From NCBI GenBank assembly GCA_016719055.1, contig JADKAW010000015.1:86792-150791 (forward strand): DNA of 64,000 nt, in the 5' to 3' direction. Positions 55,439-63,966 of this stretch are shown in pieces. Source of the stretch: Candidatus Rhodoferax mariagerensis (GTDB taxonomy: Bacteria > Pseudomonadota > Gammaproteobacteria > Burkholderiales > Burkholderiaceae_C). Position numbers and translations under genes: made by a program. The stretch's first letter is position 1; the number at the start of each line of letters is the position of its first letter. A model generated the notes under the pieces. The model searched no databases. It saw only the letters and a program-made list of their open reading frames with translations, and had not been told where the DNA came from.

Positions 55439-56416
55439 ATGGAAAACAAATCTCACGCCCTGGCCGCCGGTGCATTCGTGCTGCTGATGACCGCCATGCT
55501 GATCGCCGCAACGGTCTGGCTGACACGCGACACCAGCGCCCTGACCCGCTACGAACTCTCTGGTCGCGTCAATGTCACGGGCCTGCAGCCACAGGCCACT
55601 GTGCGTCTGCGCGGTGTGCCGGTGGGCAAGGTCACGGCCATTCTGCTAGACCCCGAGGTGCCAGGTCATGTACTGGTACGCATTGCGGTAGACGACCAGA
55701 CCCCGATCACCGCCACCACCTTTGCCACGCTGGGTTTGCAGGGCGTGACCGGCCTGGCGTTTATCCAGCTCGACGATGGCACAGCACCAGCATCACCCGC
55801 TGCGGCCAGTTTGCCTGAGAGCGCCCGCATTCCGCTGCGCCCCGGCCTGATGAGCAAACTGACCGACCAGGGCGAGCGCCTGCTGGGCCAGCTGGAACAA
55901 TCCACCCAGCGCTTTAACCAACTGCTGTCGCCCGACAACCAGCAAACCCTGTTCACCGCCATTGGTCACATGGGGCAGGCCGCGGCCGAGCTGCAGCAAT
56001 TGACCCAGCAGGCGCGACAGTCTTGGCCGAAGCTGGCTCACGACAGCATTGAGACGCTGGACGTCATCAAGGCCACATCGCTGCGTGTGGGCAGCAGCGC
56101 CGACGAGGCGCGCGCGTCTGCCAGGTCGTTCCGGCTGGTGACAGAGCGCATGTACGGCCCAGGCGGCACACTCGACCAGCTCGCCAACGGCGCTGACATT
56201 CTGGTGGCTACCGGGCAGACCCTGCGCATCAATACCTTGCCCAATGTGAACCAGGCGGTGCAGGAAGCCGCCCGCACCACACACCAGCTGGGAGACCTGA
56301 CCCAAACCCTGACCGACAACCCGCAGGCCATGTTGCTCGGCAAGCCCGCTGCGCTGCCTGGTCCGGGCGAACCCGGTTTTGTGGCACCGGTGGCACCGGC
56401 CACGCTGCGCCCCTGA
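55439..56416 (+). CDS. mlaD: MCE (MlaD-like) lipid-binding protein
   Basis: 325 residues. One N-terminal membrane helix (GAFVLLMTAMLIAATVWL) is followed by a single MCE domain (about 38-115): YELSGRVNVTGLQPQATVRL, GVPVGKVTAILLDP, GLQGVTGLAFIQLDDG. A long helical C-terminal tail (LGQLEQSTQRFNQLL and beyond) is like PqiB/LetB-type or long MlaD proteins and may form a tube. It binds lipid in the periplasm for the adjacent permease. A new leader with repeat sequence separates it from the lipoprotein gene. Confidence 0.92.
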   Translation: MENKSHALAAGAFVLLMTAMLIAATVWLTRDTSALTRYELSGRVNVTGLQPQATVRLRGVPVGKVTAILLDPEVPGHVLVRIAVDDQTPITATTFATLGLQGVTGLAFIQLDDGTAPASPAAASLPESARIPLRPGLMSKLTDQGERLLGQLEQSTQRFNQLLSPDNQQTLFTAIGHMGQAAAELQQLTQQARQSWPKLAHDSIETLDVIKATSLRVGSSADEARASARSFRLVTERMYGPGGTLDQLANGADILVATGQTLRINTLPNVNQAVQEAARTTHQLGDLTQTLTDNPQAMLLGKPAALPGPGEPGFVAPVAPATLRP

Positions 56417-56471
56417 GCCCTTGGCCCCGCCTGGTCCGTATCAGCCGTTTTGAATCATCTTCTGGAATACT

Positions 56472-57158
56472 ATGAAAAATAGAGCTAATCACGCTTACAG
56501 ATACTGGGCTAGAAGGCTATTTCTTATATTTTCTTTAGTGCTGGCCGGGTGCGCCGCACCGCGCTCGGGTGGAACACCGGTGGTGTACGACTTTGGCCCG
56601 GGTGCCACCCAGACCTTGCCCAGCACGCGTATTGCCAGCTTGCCGCCTCTGGAGGTCAGCACTCCGCAAGCCAGCCTGGCGCTGGCCAGCAACGCGGTGC
56701 TTTACCGCCTGATTTACTCCGATGCGCAGCAGCTTCGGCCCTATGCGCTAGCGCGCTGGAGCATGCCTCCCGCGCAGCTGATCGGTCAGCGTTTGCGTGA
56801 GCAGCTCGGCCGCCAACGCCCTGTGGTGTCGCTGGGTGAGATCTTTCGAACCAGCCCGGCGCGCCAGACCGCATCGGCCCCAGCTGCAAAACAGGAGCCG
56901 CTACTGAGCCTGCGGCTGGAGCTTGAAGAATTCAGCCAGTTGTTTGAGTCCGTTGACAAAAGCAGCGGCCTGCTGCGCCTGCGTGCCACTGTCACGCAGC
57001 GCAGTTCAGCCGGTGAATCGCTGGTGGGGCAGCGCAGTTTTGTTGCCAAGCAGGAGGCCGCCAGCCCCGATGCTGCCGGTGGCGTGAAAGCGCTGAGCCT
57101 GGCGGCTGATCAGGTGATTGGCGAGATTGAGCAGTGGCTGATGCAGATGGAGCGCTGA
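56472..57158 (+). CDS. ABC-type transport auxiliary lipoprotein (PqiC-like)
   Basis: 228 residues. A lipoprotein signal (LFLIFSLVLAGC) is followed by an ABC_trans_aux domain: VVYDFGPG, LASNAVLYRLIYSDAQQLRP, YALARWSMPPAQLIGQRLRE and LRLELEEFSQLFES. It would sit at the outer membrane and complete the Mla-type system. The first 17 or so codons, including the ATG and the basic n-region (MKNRANHAYRYWARRLFLI), are exactly a family A repeat copy (56473-56532), so the signal peptide seems to have been built from a mobile repeat. No strong ribosome binding site is visible before 56472. Confidence 0.88.
   Translation: MKNRANHAYRYWARRLFLIFSLVLAGCAAPRSGGTPVVYDFGPGATQTLPSTRIASLPPLEVSTPQASLALASNAVLYRLIYSDAQQLRPYALARWSMPPAQLIGQRLREQLGRQRPVVSLGEIFRTSPARQTASAPAAKQEPLLSLRLELEEFSQLFESVDKSSGLLRLRATVTQRSSAGESLVGQRSFVAKQEAASPDAAGGVKALSLAADQVIGEIEQWLMQMER
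56473..56532 (+). repeat. Dispersed repeat family A forming a lipoprotein signal peptide
   Basis: AAAAATAGAGCTAATCACGC, then GGGCTAGAAGGCTATTTCTT, in the same orientation as the copy at 44102-44156. It provides the start codon region and the positively charged start of the following lipoprotein. Confidence 0.75.
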
Positions 57159-57286
57159 ATCGCTCAGCCCACAGCTCACACGTGCGTGGCGAAAGCTTGG
57201 GTGCCAAGCAGGATGCTGGTGGTCTCGGCAGCGCTGCCCTAACGCTGTTGCGCGTGCCGAGGATCACCAACTCGTAACCGCCTCTA

Positions 57287-58330
57287 TCAACCGTAGCGGT
57301 AGGGCGGGCCGGCCTTGTCCATGGCGGCGTTGTAGTTCTTCAGAATCTGCACAATCTTGGCCTTGAGCGGGCTCTCCTTGGCAATTTCATCCCAGAATTT
57401 ACGCCCGGCAACTTCAACCGTTTTCCACTCGGCATCAGGAATGGTGGTGAGTTTCATTTTTTTGCCTTCAACGCGCAGTTTGGCTTCACCGCCCCAATAC
57501 CAGTGCTGGCGGTAATAGTGCGAACTGTCAAAAGCCAGACGAATCAGTTGTTGCAGATGGGGCGGCACTTTGTTCCAGCTGGCCATGTTGGCATAGAACG
57601 ATCCGATCCAGGCGCCAGAGATGTTGTTGGTCAAGAAGTTGCCCGTCACATTGGCCCAGCCGACCGTGTAGTCTTCGGTAATGCCTGACCAGGCCACACC
57701 ATCGAGCTCGCCCGTCTGCATGGCCACTTCCACATCTTCATAGGGCAGCGTCACCGGGATCACGCCAAATTGCTTCAGGAACCGCCCAGCCGTCGGGAAG
57801 GTAAAGATCTTCTTGCCTTTGAGGTCTTTGAGGCTGTTGATCGGCTTTTTGGTGGCAAAGTTGCATGGGTCCCAGGAACCGGCGGAAATGTGCTTGACAC
57901 CCACTTTGGCGTACTCAGCCTCCCAAATTTCTGCCAGACCCCATTGGTGAAACAGCACCGGCACATCCAGGCTGTAGCGGCTGGCGAACGGAAAATAACC
58001 ACCAAACACGGTCACTTCGGTGGGTGAGGCCATGCTGTCGTCGTCTGACTGCACACAGTCGATGGTGCCACGCTGCAAGGCTCTGAACAGCTCACCGGTA
58101 GGCACCAACTGGTCGGCATACGACAGCTCGATCACCATTTGCCCGTTGGCGGCCTTGTTGAAGGCGTCGACCGCAGGCTTGATCACATGGGCGCCCAGTG
58201 CTGCACCGGCATAGGTTTGCATTCGCCAGCGAATAGGCGCCGCCTGTGCATGAACCGCGGTGGCACCCAACGACACCGCCGCCGCACCCGCCAAGCCGGC
58301 ATTTTTTACAAAATTGCGTCTTGAAGCCAT
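57287..58330 (-). CDS. dctP: TRAP transporter substrate-binding protein
   Basis: 347 residues. A Tat-type signal (SRRNFVKNAGLAGAAAVSLG), then a DctP/TAXI-like fold of the DctP family: LVPTGELFRALQRGTIDCVQ, KIFTFPTAGRFLKQFGVIPV, MQTGELDGVAWSGITE. The conserved Arg that normally salt-bridges a carboxylate is plausible in TAGRFLKQFG. It delivers an organic acid-like ligand to the DctQM permease. It is the last gene of the operon that starts with microcompartment genes, so the ligand is probably the compartment substrate or a product. Confidence 0.92.
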   Translation of the reverse strand: MASRRNFVKNAGLAGAAAVSLGATAVHAQAAPIRWRMQTYAGAALGAHVIKPAVDAFNKAANGQMVIELSYADQLVPTGELFRALQRGTIDCVQSDDDSMASPTEVTVFGGYFPFASRYSLDVPVLFHQWGLAEIWEAEYAKVGVKHISAGSWDPCNFATKKPINSLKDLKGKKIFTFPTAGRFLKQFGVIPVTLPYEDVEVAMQTGELDGVAWSGITEDYTVGWANVTGNFLTNNISGAWIGSFYANMASWNKVPPHLQQLIRLAFDSSHYYRQHWYWGGEAKLRVEGKKMKLTTIPDAEWKTVEVAGRKFWDEIAKESPLKAKIVQILKNYNAAMDKAGPPYRYG

Positions 58331-58418
58331 ATCCTTCTCCTGTCAACAAAAGGGCATCAAGCCCTGGTTAGCGCCGCTCCCCGCCCGGTTGGCGAAGAAC
58401 TAACGATCGGCACCCTGA

Positions 58419-59741
58419 TCAGTTGCCATACACATAATTGGGCAACCAAAGGGCAATCTGGGGGAACATCATCACCAGCACCAAAGACAAAATCATCAGG
58501 CCGACAAAAGGCCAGATGGAGGCGTAAATGTCGCGAATCGTGATTTGTGGTGGTGCCAGCGCACGCATCAGAAAGAGGTTGTAACCAAACGGTGGCGTCA
58601 TGTAGGCGATCTGACAGGTGATGGTGTACAGAACACCGTACCAGATCAGGTCAAACCCGAGGGCGCCGACCAGGGGCACATACAGCGGCGCAACAATCAC
58701 CAGCATGGCGGTGTCGTCCAGAAAGGTTCCCAAAATCAGGTAAGAGATCTGCATTAGGATCAGCACCCCCCAGGGGCTGAGACCCATTTCTCCTATAAAA
58801 AACCCCTCGATGGCTTTGACAGCGCCCAGACCGTCAAACACTGCGCCAAAACACAGCGCTGCCAGAATGATCCACATGAACATACACGATATGCCCAACG
58901 TCTGCCGTACCGAGACTTCAAACACTTTCCTGCTCATGCGACGTCGCAAGATCGCCGCGGCCAGCGCCGTCAAGGCGCCGATGGCAGAGCTCTCGACCAG
59001 GCTGGTCCAGCCCTTGACGAACGGCACCATCATGGTGGCAAAGATGATGACCGGCAGCAACCCTGCACCAAGAAGGCGCAGTTTTTCTGCCATCGGTACC
59101 TGTCGTTCCTGTTCCGACAAAACTGGCCCCAGGCTGGGGTTGATCTTGCAACGGATCACAATGTAAAGAATGAAGACGCCCGCCATCATGAGCCCAGGAA
59201 ACAATCCGGCAAGCCATAGCTGGCCCACAGGTTGACGGGCAATCATGGCGTACAGCACCAGCACAACTGATGGCGGTATCAGAATCCCCAGCGATGAGCC
59301 GGCCTGGATGACGCCTGTGACCATGCGTTTGTCATAACCCCGACGCAGCAACTCGGGCAGGGCGATAGTGGCCCCAATCGCCATACCCGCCACCGACAAG
59401 CCATTCATGGCAGAGATCAGCACCATCAGGCCAATCGTACCTACCGCCAAGCCACCGCGCAAGCCCCCAAACCAGACGTGAAACATTTTGTACAGGTCAT
59501 CGGCAATCTTGCTCTCCGACAACACATAGCCCATGAAAATGAACATGGGCAGCGTGAGCAGCGGGTACCACTTCATGAGTTTGATGGCCGAGGCAAACGC
59601 AATGTCCACGCCGCCTACACCCCACAGCATCATGGACGATGCTGCGCCGACAAAACCAATGGCCGCAAACACCCGCTGCCCGGTAAACAGCAACAGCATC
59701 AACGATGAAAACATCATCAGGGCAATCATCTCGTAAGACAT
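58419..59741 (-). CDS. dctM: TRAP transporter large permease
   Basis: 440 residues from ATG 59741, which shares one base with the dctQ stop (TGATG); the longer open frame upstream is inside dctQ. About 12 helices; SYEMIALMMFSSLMLLLFTG at the N-terminus, AGSSLGILIPPSVVLVLYAM as in DctM, and NGLSVAGMAIGATIALPELL. It imports the ligand with sodium symport. Confidence 0.92.
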   Translation of the reverse strand: MSYEMIALMMFSSLMLLLFTGQRVFAAIGFVGAASSMMLWGVGGVDIAFASAIKLMKWYPLLTLPMFIFMGYVLSESKIADDLYKMFHVWFGGLRGGLAVGTIGLMVLISAMNGLSVAGMAIGATIALPELLRRGYDKRMVTGVIQAGSSLGILIPPSVVLVLYAMIARQPVGQLWLAGLFPGLMMAGVFILYIVIRCKINPSLGPVLSEQERQVPMAEKLRLLGAGLLPVIIFATMMVPFVKGWTSLVESSAIGALTALAAAILRRRMSRKVFEVSVRQTLGISCMFMWIILAALCFGAVFDGLGAVKAIEGFFIGEMGLSPWGVLILMQISYLILGTFLDDTAMLVIVAPLYVPLVGALGFDLIWYGVLYTITCQIAYMTPPFGYNLFLMRALAPPQITIRDIYASIWPFVGLMILSLVLVMMFPQIALWLPNYVYGN

Positions 59742-60265
59742 CAGAGCTCCTTGTCCTGAATGCGGGCGATGTCTTTCATCAGCTCCGACGTCGCCTGCAG
59801 AATCATCAACACAATGGCAAAACACATCACCACCTTGATGGGCCACATGTAGGGGCGCCACGCCGTTGAATTGGTCTCGCCATACTGCAGGGCATAACTG
59901 GTGCTGCCAACACCGCCGTACAACATGACACCCAGGTAAAACAGCAAAAACAGGGCGGTAAAAGCATCCACCCACGCGCGCTGATGGGGCGACCAGTCGC
60001 CGTAAAACAAATCCATACGCACATCACTTCCCATTTGCATGGCGTAGGGGCCGCCAAGAAAGAAATAGGCCGTCATGACAAACTGCGCCATTTCCAAGGT
60101 CCAGAGCGCGGGCTCAAACAAGACCTTTGACGCTGACGAGTACAGCAAGATGCCGATCAGGACAAACAGCATGTACATGGTGACACGCCCGATGCGGTAG
60201 TTGACAGCGTCAACTCCGCTCACATAGGCCCGAATCAGCGGGTGCATTTTCATTTTTTCATCCAT
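59741..60265 (-). CDS. dctQ: TRAP transporter small permease
   Basis: 174 residues, four helices (VTMYMLFVLIGILLYS; TLEMAQFVMTAYFFLGGPYA; ALFLLFYLGVMLYGGVG; VVMCFAIVLMILQATSEL). The DctQ-typical stretch GGPYAMQMGSDVRMDLFYG is present. It partners DctM; the coding ends overlap. It lies 82 bases after the pduT-like gene on the same strand. Confidence 0.9.
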   Translation of the reverse strand: MDEKMKMHPLIRAYVSGVDAVNYRIGRVTMYMLFVLIGILLYSSASKVLFEPALWTLEMAQFVMTAYFFLGGPYAMQMGSDVRMDLFYGDWSPHQRAWVDAFTALFLLFYLGVMLYGGVGSTSYALQYGETNSTAWRPYMWPIKVVMCFAIVLMILQATSELMKDIARIQDKEL

Positions 60266-60347
60266 GGTCTACCTTTATGGATTGCAAGCCAGCAGGCACG
60301 CCCAACAGACGGCCACATTTGTATCGAGATGCACAAGGAAAGACGCC

Positions 60348-60899
60348 TTACAGCAGTTGATCGATCAGTTGTCTGCTCGGACGCGGTATCACCACCTGGG
60401 ATACCAGGAACCCCTTGTCACTAGCAATTGCCGCGCCAGCCTGGGTGGCGGCATTCACATCGGCCACTTCGCCAGTCAGCACCACATAACTCTTACCACC
60501 AATGCCAAAGGCCAGATGCATGCGAATGGGTTCGACCGAGGCAGCCTTGACCGCCGCATCGGTGGCCTCGATGGTGGCGGCCACGGAGTAAGTTTCGATC
60601 ACACTGATGGCACGCACGTTCTCGATGTGCGTGCCACCGCTGATGGCGGGTAACACGGCAGGGTGAACGTTGGGGATGACAAAGCTGTCCACCACCACAT
60701 CCGGGCACAGGTCAACGCCCGCACCGACCGACTGATTGACGGCCGCCACATCACCGCCAATCATCACAATGTACTTGCCGGGGCAAATGCTTTTGGCAAA
60801 CAGGATTTCGACATTGGCTGTTTTTGCCATGGCATCCGTTGCGGCAATGCCCTGGGCGATGCTGGTGAATTCAACCAGTCCGATAGCGTGGTGGTTCAT
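60348..60899 (-). CDS. pduT: Tandem-BMC shell protein, PduT-like, with Fe-S cysteine
   Basis: 183 residues, the PduT length, two BMC domains (about 5-85 and 95-175): AIGLVEFTSIAQGIAATDAM, then VIETYSVAATIEATDAAVKA. The Cys in FAKSICPGKYIVMIGG aligns with the pore cysteine that binds a 4Fe-4S cluster at the trimer centre of PduT. It is thought to pass electrons or Fe-S clusters across the shell, typically with PduS, whose gene lies immediately upstream. The ending VIPRPSRQLIDQLL is also PduT-like. Confidence 0.93.
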   Translation of the reverse strand: MNHHAIGLVEFTSIAQGIAATDAMAKTANVEILFAKSICPGKYIVMIGGDVAAVNQSVGAGVDLCPDVVVDSFVIPNVHPAVLPAISGGTHIENVRAISVIETYSVAATIEATDAAVKAASVEPIRMHLAFGIGGKSYVVLTGEVADVNAATQAGAAIASDKGFLVSQVVIPRPSRQLIDQLL

Positions 60900-60908
60900 G
60901 GATTGCTT

Positions 60909-62223
60909 TTATGCGGTTAAGGTGATGGACTGGCTGGAAACTGCGCTGACGCGTCCGCTGATGCTGGCGTGAATGCGCGCACCCAGCGCATCGGGGGGAA
61001 ATCTCGGCCAGCAACTGGCCGCGCTGCACCGAGTCCCCGACCTGCACCAATGGCAGGGCGGCTGCGCCGATGTGCTGGCGCAAATTCAGCACCACCGTTG
61101 CAGGGTGGGTTTCGGATTCATCCAGAGGTGCTTTTTTGTTGTACGGTGCGATGCCTAAGCGCGTGACCAGGCGCGAGGTCGGCACCAGCCGGTGTTCGGC
61201 CATCGGGTCGAGTGGCCGCAGGTCTCCGATATAACGCGCTCCCTCGGCCCGGAATTTTTCCTTGAGCGCGATGTTGATGCGCATGGGAGAAATATCGACC
61301 GGGCAGGCCCATTGCTCACAAATGGCGCATTCCGAGCAGGTCAGCGCCGACAGCAGCACCGAGGGCTTGCCGATGTCGTGGTAGTTGGCGCTGCGCACAA
61401 TCAGCGCCGGGTGTAATTCGTGGCCAATCAGATGGCGCGGACACAGTTCGGTGCACAGGTTACATTGCTCACACACCGCGCGGGCGGTGGCCATGATGTT
61501 TCGCATCGGCTGCCGGTGGCGGCGGATCACGATGTGGTCCTCGGGCAGCACGATGATGCCGCCGGTGGTTTTGGTGACCGGCTGGTCAATCGACTCGAGC
61601 AGCTTGCCCATCATTGGACCACCATTGACAAAATACGGCTTGACGGTGGTGATGCTGCCAGCGCGGGCGATCACCTCACGCAGCGGCGTGCCAATCGGCA
61701 CCGTGACCGTGATCGGGTCAGACACCGCGCCCGAGATGGTCAGCGTGCGCTCAGTGACCGGCGTTCCGTGATCCACCGCACGTGCCAGGTTGATCAGCGT
61801 CAGCACATTGTTGACGGCAACGCCCACGTCCTTCGGCAACGCGGCGGGCGGCACCCTTCGGCCAGTGGCCATCCAGATGGTGATGACCTCGTCCCCTGCC
61901 GGGTAAATGTCTTTGAGGATGTGAATGCGCATATTGCTCGCCAGCAGCGGCTGCACGGCAGCAATGGCTTCGACGTATTTGGCCTTGAAGGCGATGATGC
62001 CTTCGCGCGCCCCCACCGCCTGCATGGCGAGTTGCAGACCGCGCACCAGTTGCGCGGCATATTTGACGGCGAGTTGCTGATCGACCTTGAGCAGTGGTTC
62101 ACATTCGGCACCGTTGACCAAGTAGATCTCGGCTGGGCTCATCAGTTTCACGTGGGTCGGAAACCCGGCGCCGCCAGAGCCGACGACCCCGGCTTCGCGG
62201 ACTTTGAGGGCGATGTCGTTCAC
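60909..62223 (-). pseudogene. pduS: PduS-like cobalamin reductase, C-terminal frameshift
   Basis: RnfC-like flavin and Fe-S protein: GVVGSGGAGFPTHVKLMSPA, NGAECEPLLKVDQQL, and two ferredoxin-type motifs CEQCNLCTELCP and CSECAICEQWACP. It reduces corrin in Pdu/Eut compartments. As read, the frame continues to 60871 with a nonsense tail. Dropping one base of the six-G run at 60993-60998 (plus strand) restores DALGARIHASISGRVSAVSS with a TAA at 60909 and 437 residues, just ahead of pduT. So the gene is probably intact in life, or only its last 30 residues are altered. Confidence 0.88.
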
Positions 62224-62233
62224 TTTGTTTTCC

Positions 62234-63058
62234 TCATGGGATCAGGTAGCGGCTGCCGACCTTTTTGAGGCTGCCTTGGTTCAACGCAGTGTTTAACAAC
62301 GCATGAAGCACTTTTTCGGGCAGTTTCATGGCTGCCGCCAGTTGGTCGAGGCGTTTGCCGTTGGGAATGGGGGACAGGTAGGACAGCAGGGCTTGCAGTG
62401 GGTCTGGTGGGTTTGTATCTTGATCGATCTGTGGCGAGACGGATGGATGGGCGGCTGAATTGGCTGGCTGGCGGTCCGCGTTGTCGATGTCATGCGGGCT
62501 GGCTGATAGGTCATCGTGCGCTTGGTCCGCAAAATTGGGGTCAGAGCCCAATTCGGGGGCGGCTTGTGCATCTATTTGGCTGTTGTTGGCCGAATTGGGA
62601 TCCGACCCCAAATCTGCTGCACTGTGCGTGTCATGAATGGTCGATGCCGTTACCCGGATTTCTGGCGGCGCTTCTTGCCCGGCTTGCACGCTTTCGTCGC
62701 CAGTTCCAGTTCCAGTTCCTTTCCTGCTGCCGTTGTCGTTGTCGTTGTCGTCGCTATTGGGCTCGATGGCTGAAGTTTTCCAGCGCTGTTGGGTATTTAC
62801 AAACAAGGCCAGGTCGGGCTCGGGGCGGCCAATGACTTTTTCGCTGACCATGGCACCCAGGCGCTCGGCGGCCAGTCGGCCTGCATCGATGGCGGCGCGG
62901 CAGGAGCCGATGTCGCCTTCCACAATCAGCGTGATCAGCGCGGGGTTGGTAGTGATTTGTGTGGCCAGGCGCACGCTGGCCGCCTTGAGCATGGTGTCGG
63001 CACATTCGATGCCGGCCACCAGCCCGCGCACTTCGAGAAAACCGCAGGCATGTTTCAC
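62234..63058 (-). CDS. EutK-like BMC protein with C-terminal winged helix
   Basis: 274 residues from GTG 63058, one base after the eutL stop; no suitable ATG exists, and the longer open frame is inside eutL. An N-terminal BMC domain (about 1-90; HACGFLEVRGLVAGIECADT, LITLIVEGDIGSCRAAIDAG) is followed by a long polar linker (about 95-215, NSDDNDNDNG and TGTGTG tracts) and a C-terminal winged-helix domain (LQALLSYLSPIPNGKRLDQL; KKVGSRYLIP), the EutK plan. The linker contains an in-frame family B repeat pair that encodes AADLGSDPNSA and PELGSDPNFAD. EutK is thought to bind nucleic acid on the shell. Confidence 0.85.
   Translation of the reverse strand: MKHACGFLEVRGLVAGIECADTMLKAASVRLATQITTNPALITLIVEGDIGSCRAAIDAGRLAAERLGAMVSEKVIGRPEPDLALFVNTQQRWKTSAIEPNSDDNDNDNGSRKGTGTGTGDESVQAGQEAPPEIRVTASTIHDTHSAADLGSDPNSANNSQIDAQAAPELGSDPNFADQAHDDLSASPHDIDNADRQPANSAAHPSVSPQIDQDTNPPDPLQALLSYLSPIPNGKRLDQLAAAMKLPEKVLHALLNTALNQGSLKKVGSRYLIP
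62527..62621 (-). repeat. Paired palindromic repeat, family B, copy 2, inside EutK-like gene
   Basis: Reverse orientation of the copies at 41015 and 63825: AAATTGGGGTCAGAGCCCAA, a spacer, then CCGAATTGGGATCCGACCCC. Frame is preserved on the minus strand. Confidence 0.85.
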
Positions 63059-63059
63059 G

Positions 63060-63716
63060 TCAGTACACCAACGGCTGCGCCGCAATGTCGGCCACGGTGC
63101 GGGCAAACGCGTCACAGGCGGCGCGGCACGCGGCTTGTGAACCTTGCAAATAGGCGCCGGAATAGTTGGTGGGGGATGGCGGGCGCACATAACCGGCCAG
63201 TCGCACTTCAGCCGCCTTGAGTGCCGCATCCAGACCCACGGCGGCCTCCAGCGGGGGTGCCACCAGATAGGCCAAAGAGTCACCCTCCTTGACGCCGGCC
63301 ACCTCGGCCAAATAAGAGCCGCAACGGGTCACCACATGCGACAAAAACGCCACCGTGTGGGCGTCGTTGGCCCACTGAAACGCCGCGCCATCACGCATAT
63401 GCGCCAACGCAGCGTCCAGCCCCGAGCGCACCTCAGCGGGTGACGGGCCGGCCAGCATCAGGATCACTTCCCCGGCGGTACTGGACGGGCCGTGTTTGGC
63501 ACCTGCATAAAACGAGCTGCCGTAAACCACGCGCACATTGGCCTGTTTGGTGGCTTCATCCCCGGCGATATAGGCCACGTCGTCCGAGTCGGCGGTGAAG
63601 AGGCCCAGACTGAACACGCTATCGTCGAGCTTGAGCTCCTTCTTGAAGTCCGCCTGCAGCGACGAAATCAGCCGCACGGCGCACACCGAGACCGGGATTT
63701 TTTCAAAGGTGGACAT
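63060..63716 (-). CDS. eutL: Microcompartment shell protein EutL
   Basis: 218 residues from ATG 63716 (MSTFEKIPVSVCAVRLI), matching EutL in length. Signature segments: ADFKKELKLDDSVFSLGLFT, DDVAYIAGDEATKQANVRVV, YGSSFYAGAKHGPSSTAGEV, GAAFQWANDAHTVAFLSHVV, PPLEAAVGLDAALKAAEVRL, NYSGAYLQGSQAACRAACDA. EutL is a trimeric tandem-BMC protein with a gated pore. It is the first recognisable gene of the operon; the frame is open further upstream to 63809 without family similarity. Confidence 0.96.
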   Translation of the reverse strand: MSTFEKIPVSVCAVRLISSLQADFKKELKLDDSVFSLGLFTADSDDVAYIAGDEATKQANVRVVYGSSFYAGAKHGPSSTAGEVILMLAGPSPAEVRSGLDAALAHMRDGAAFQWANDAHTVAFLSHVVTRCGSYLAEVAGVKEGDSLAYLVAPPLEAAVGLDAALKAAEVRLAGYVRPPSPTNYSGAYLQGSQAACRAACDAFARTVADIAAQPLVY

Positions 63717-63824
63717 GGCGGGATCCTGGGGTGGACGACGGAGACACAAGCGCAGTGACCTCCAGGCCAATGGTTGTTTGATGACTTGACGCTGCCTCTT
63801 TGACCGCACCTAAAACCAGCGCGC

Positions 63825-63919
63825 TGCAGCAGATTTGGGGTCGGATCCCAATTCGGCCAAACGGTATGAATGATGCTGGCGTTGCACCCCCGAATTGGGC
63901 TCTGACCCCAATTCTGCGG
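63825..63919 (+). repeat. Paired palindromic repeat, family B, copy 3
   Basis: GCAGCAGATTTGGGGTCGGA then CCCAATTCGG, about 35 bases of spacer, CCGAATTGGGCTCTGACCCC then AATTCTGCGG. It lies about 110 bases upstream of eutL, where the promoter would be expected. Confidence 0.85.
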
Positions 63920-63966
63920 ATCATCGTGAGCTGACGTCGCTTAATACAACGGAACAATTTGTTATC

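Noticed and set aside
57287..63716. Calling the microcompartment operon an ethanolamine-utilisation locus
   Set aside because: EutL and an EutK-like protein are present, but no ethanolamine lyase, aldehyde dehydrogenase or phosphotransacetylase is visible, and PduS/PduT and a TRAP system do not fit a classic eut operon.
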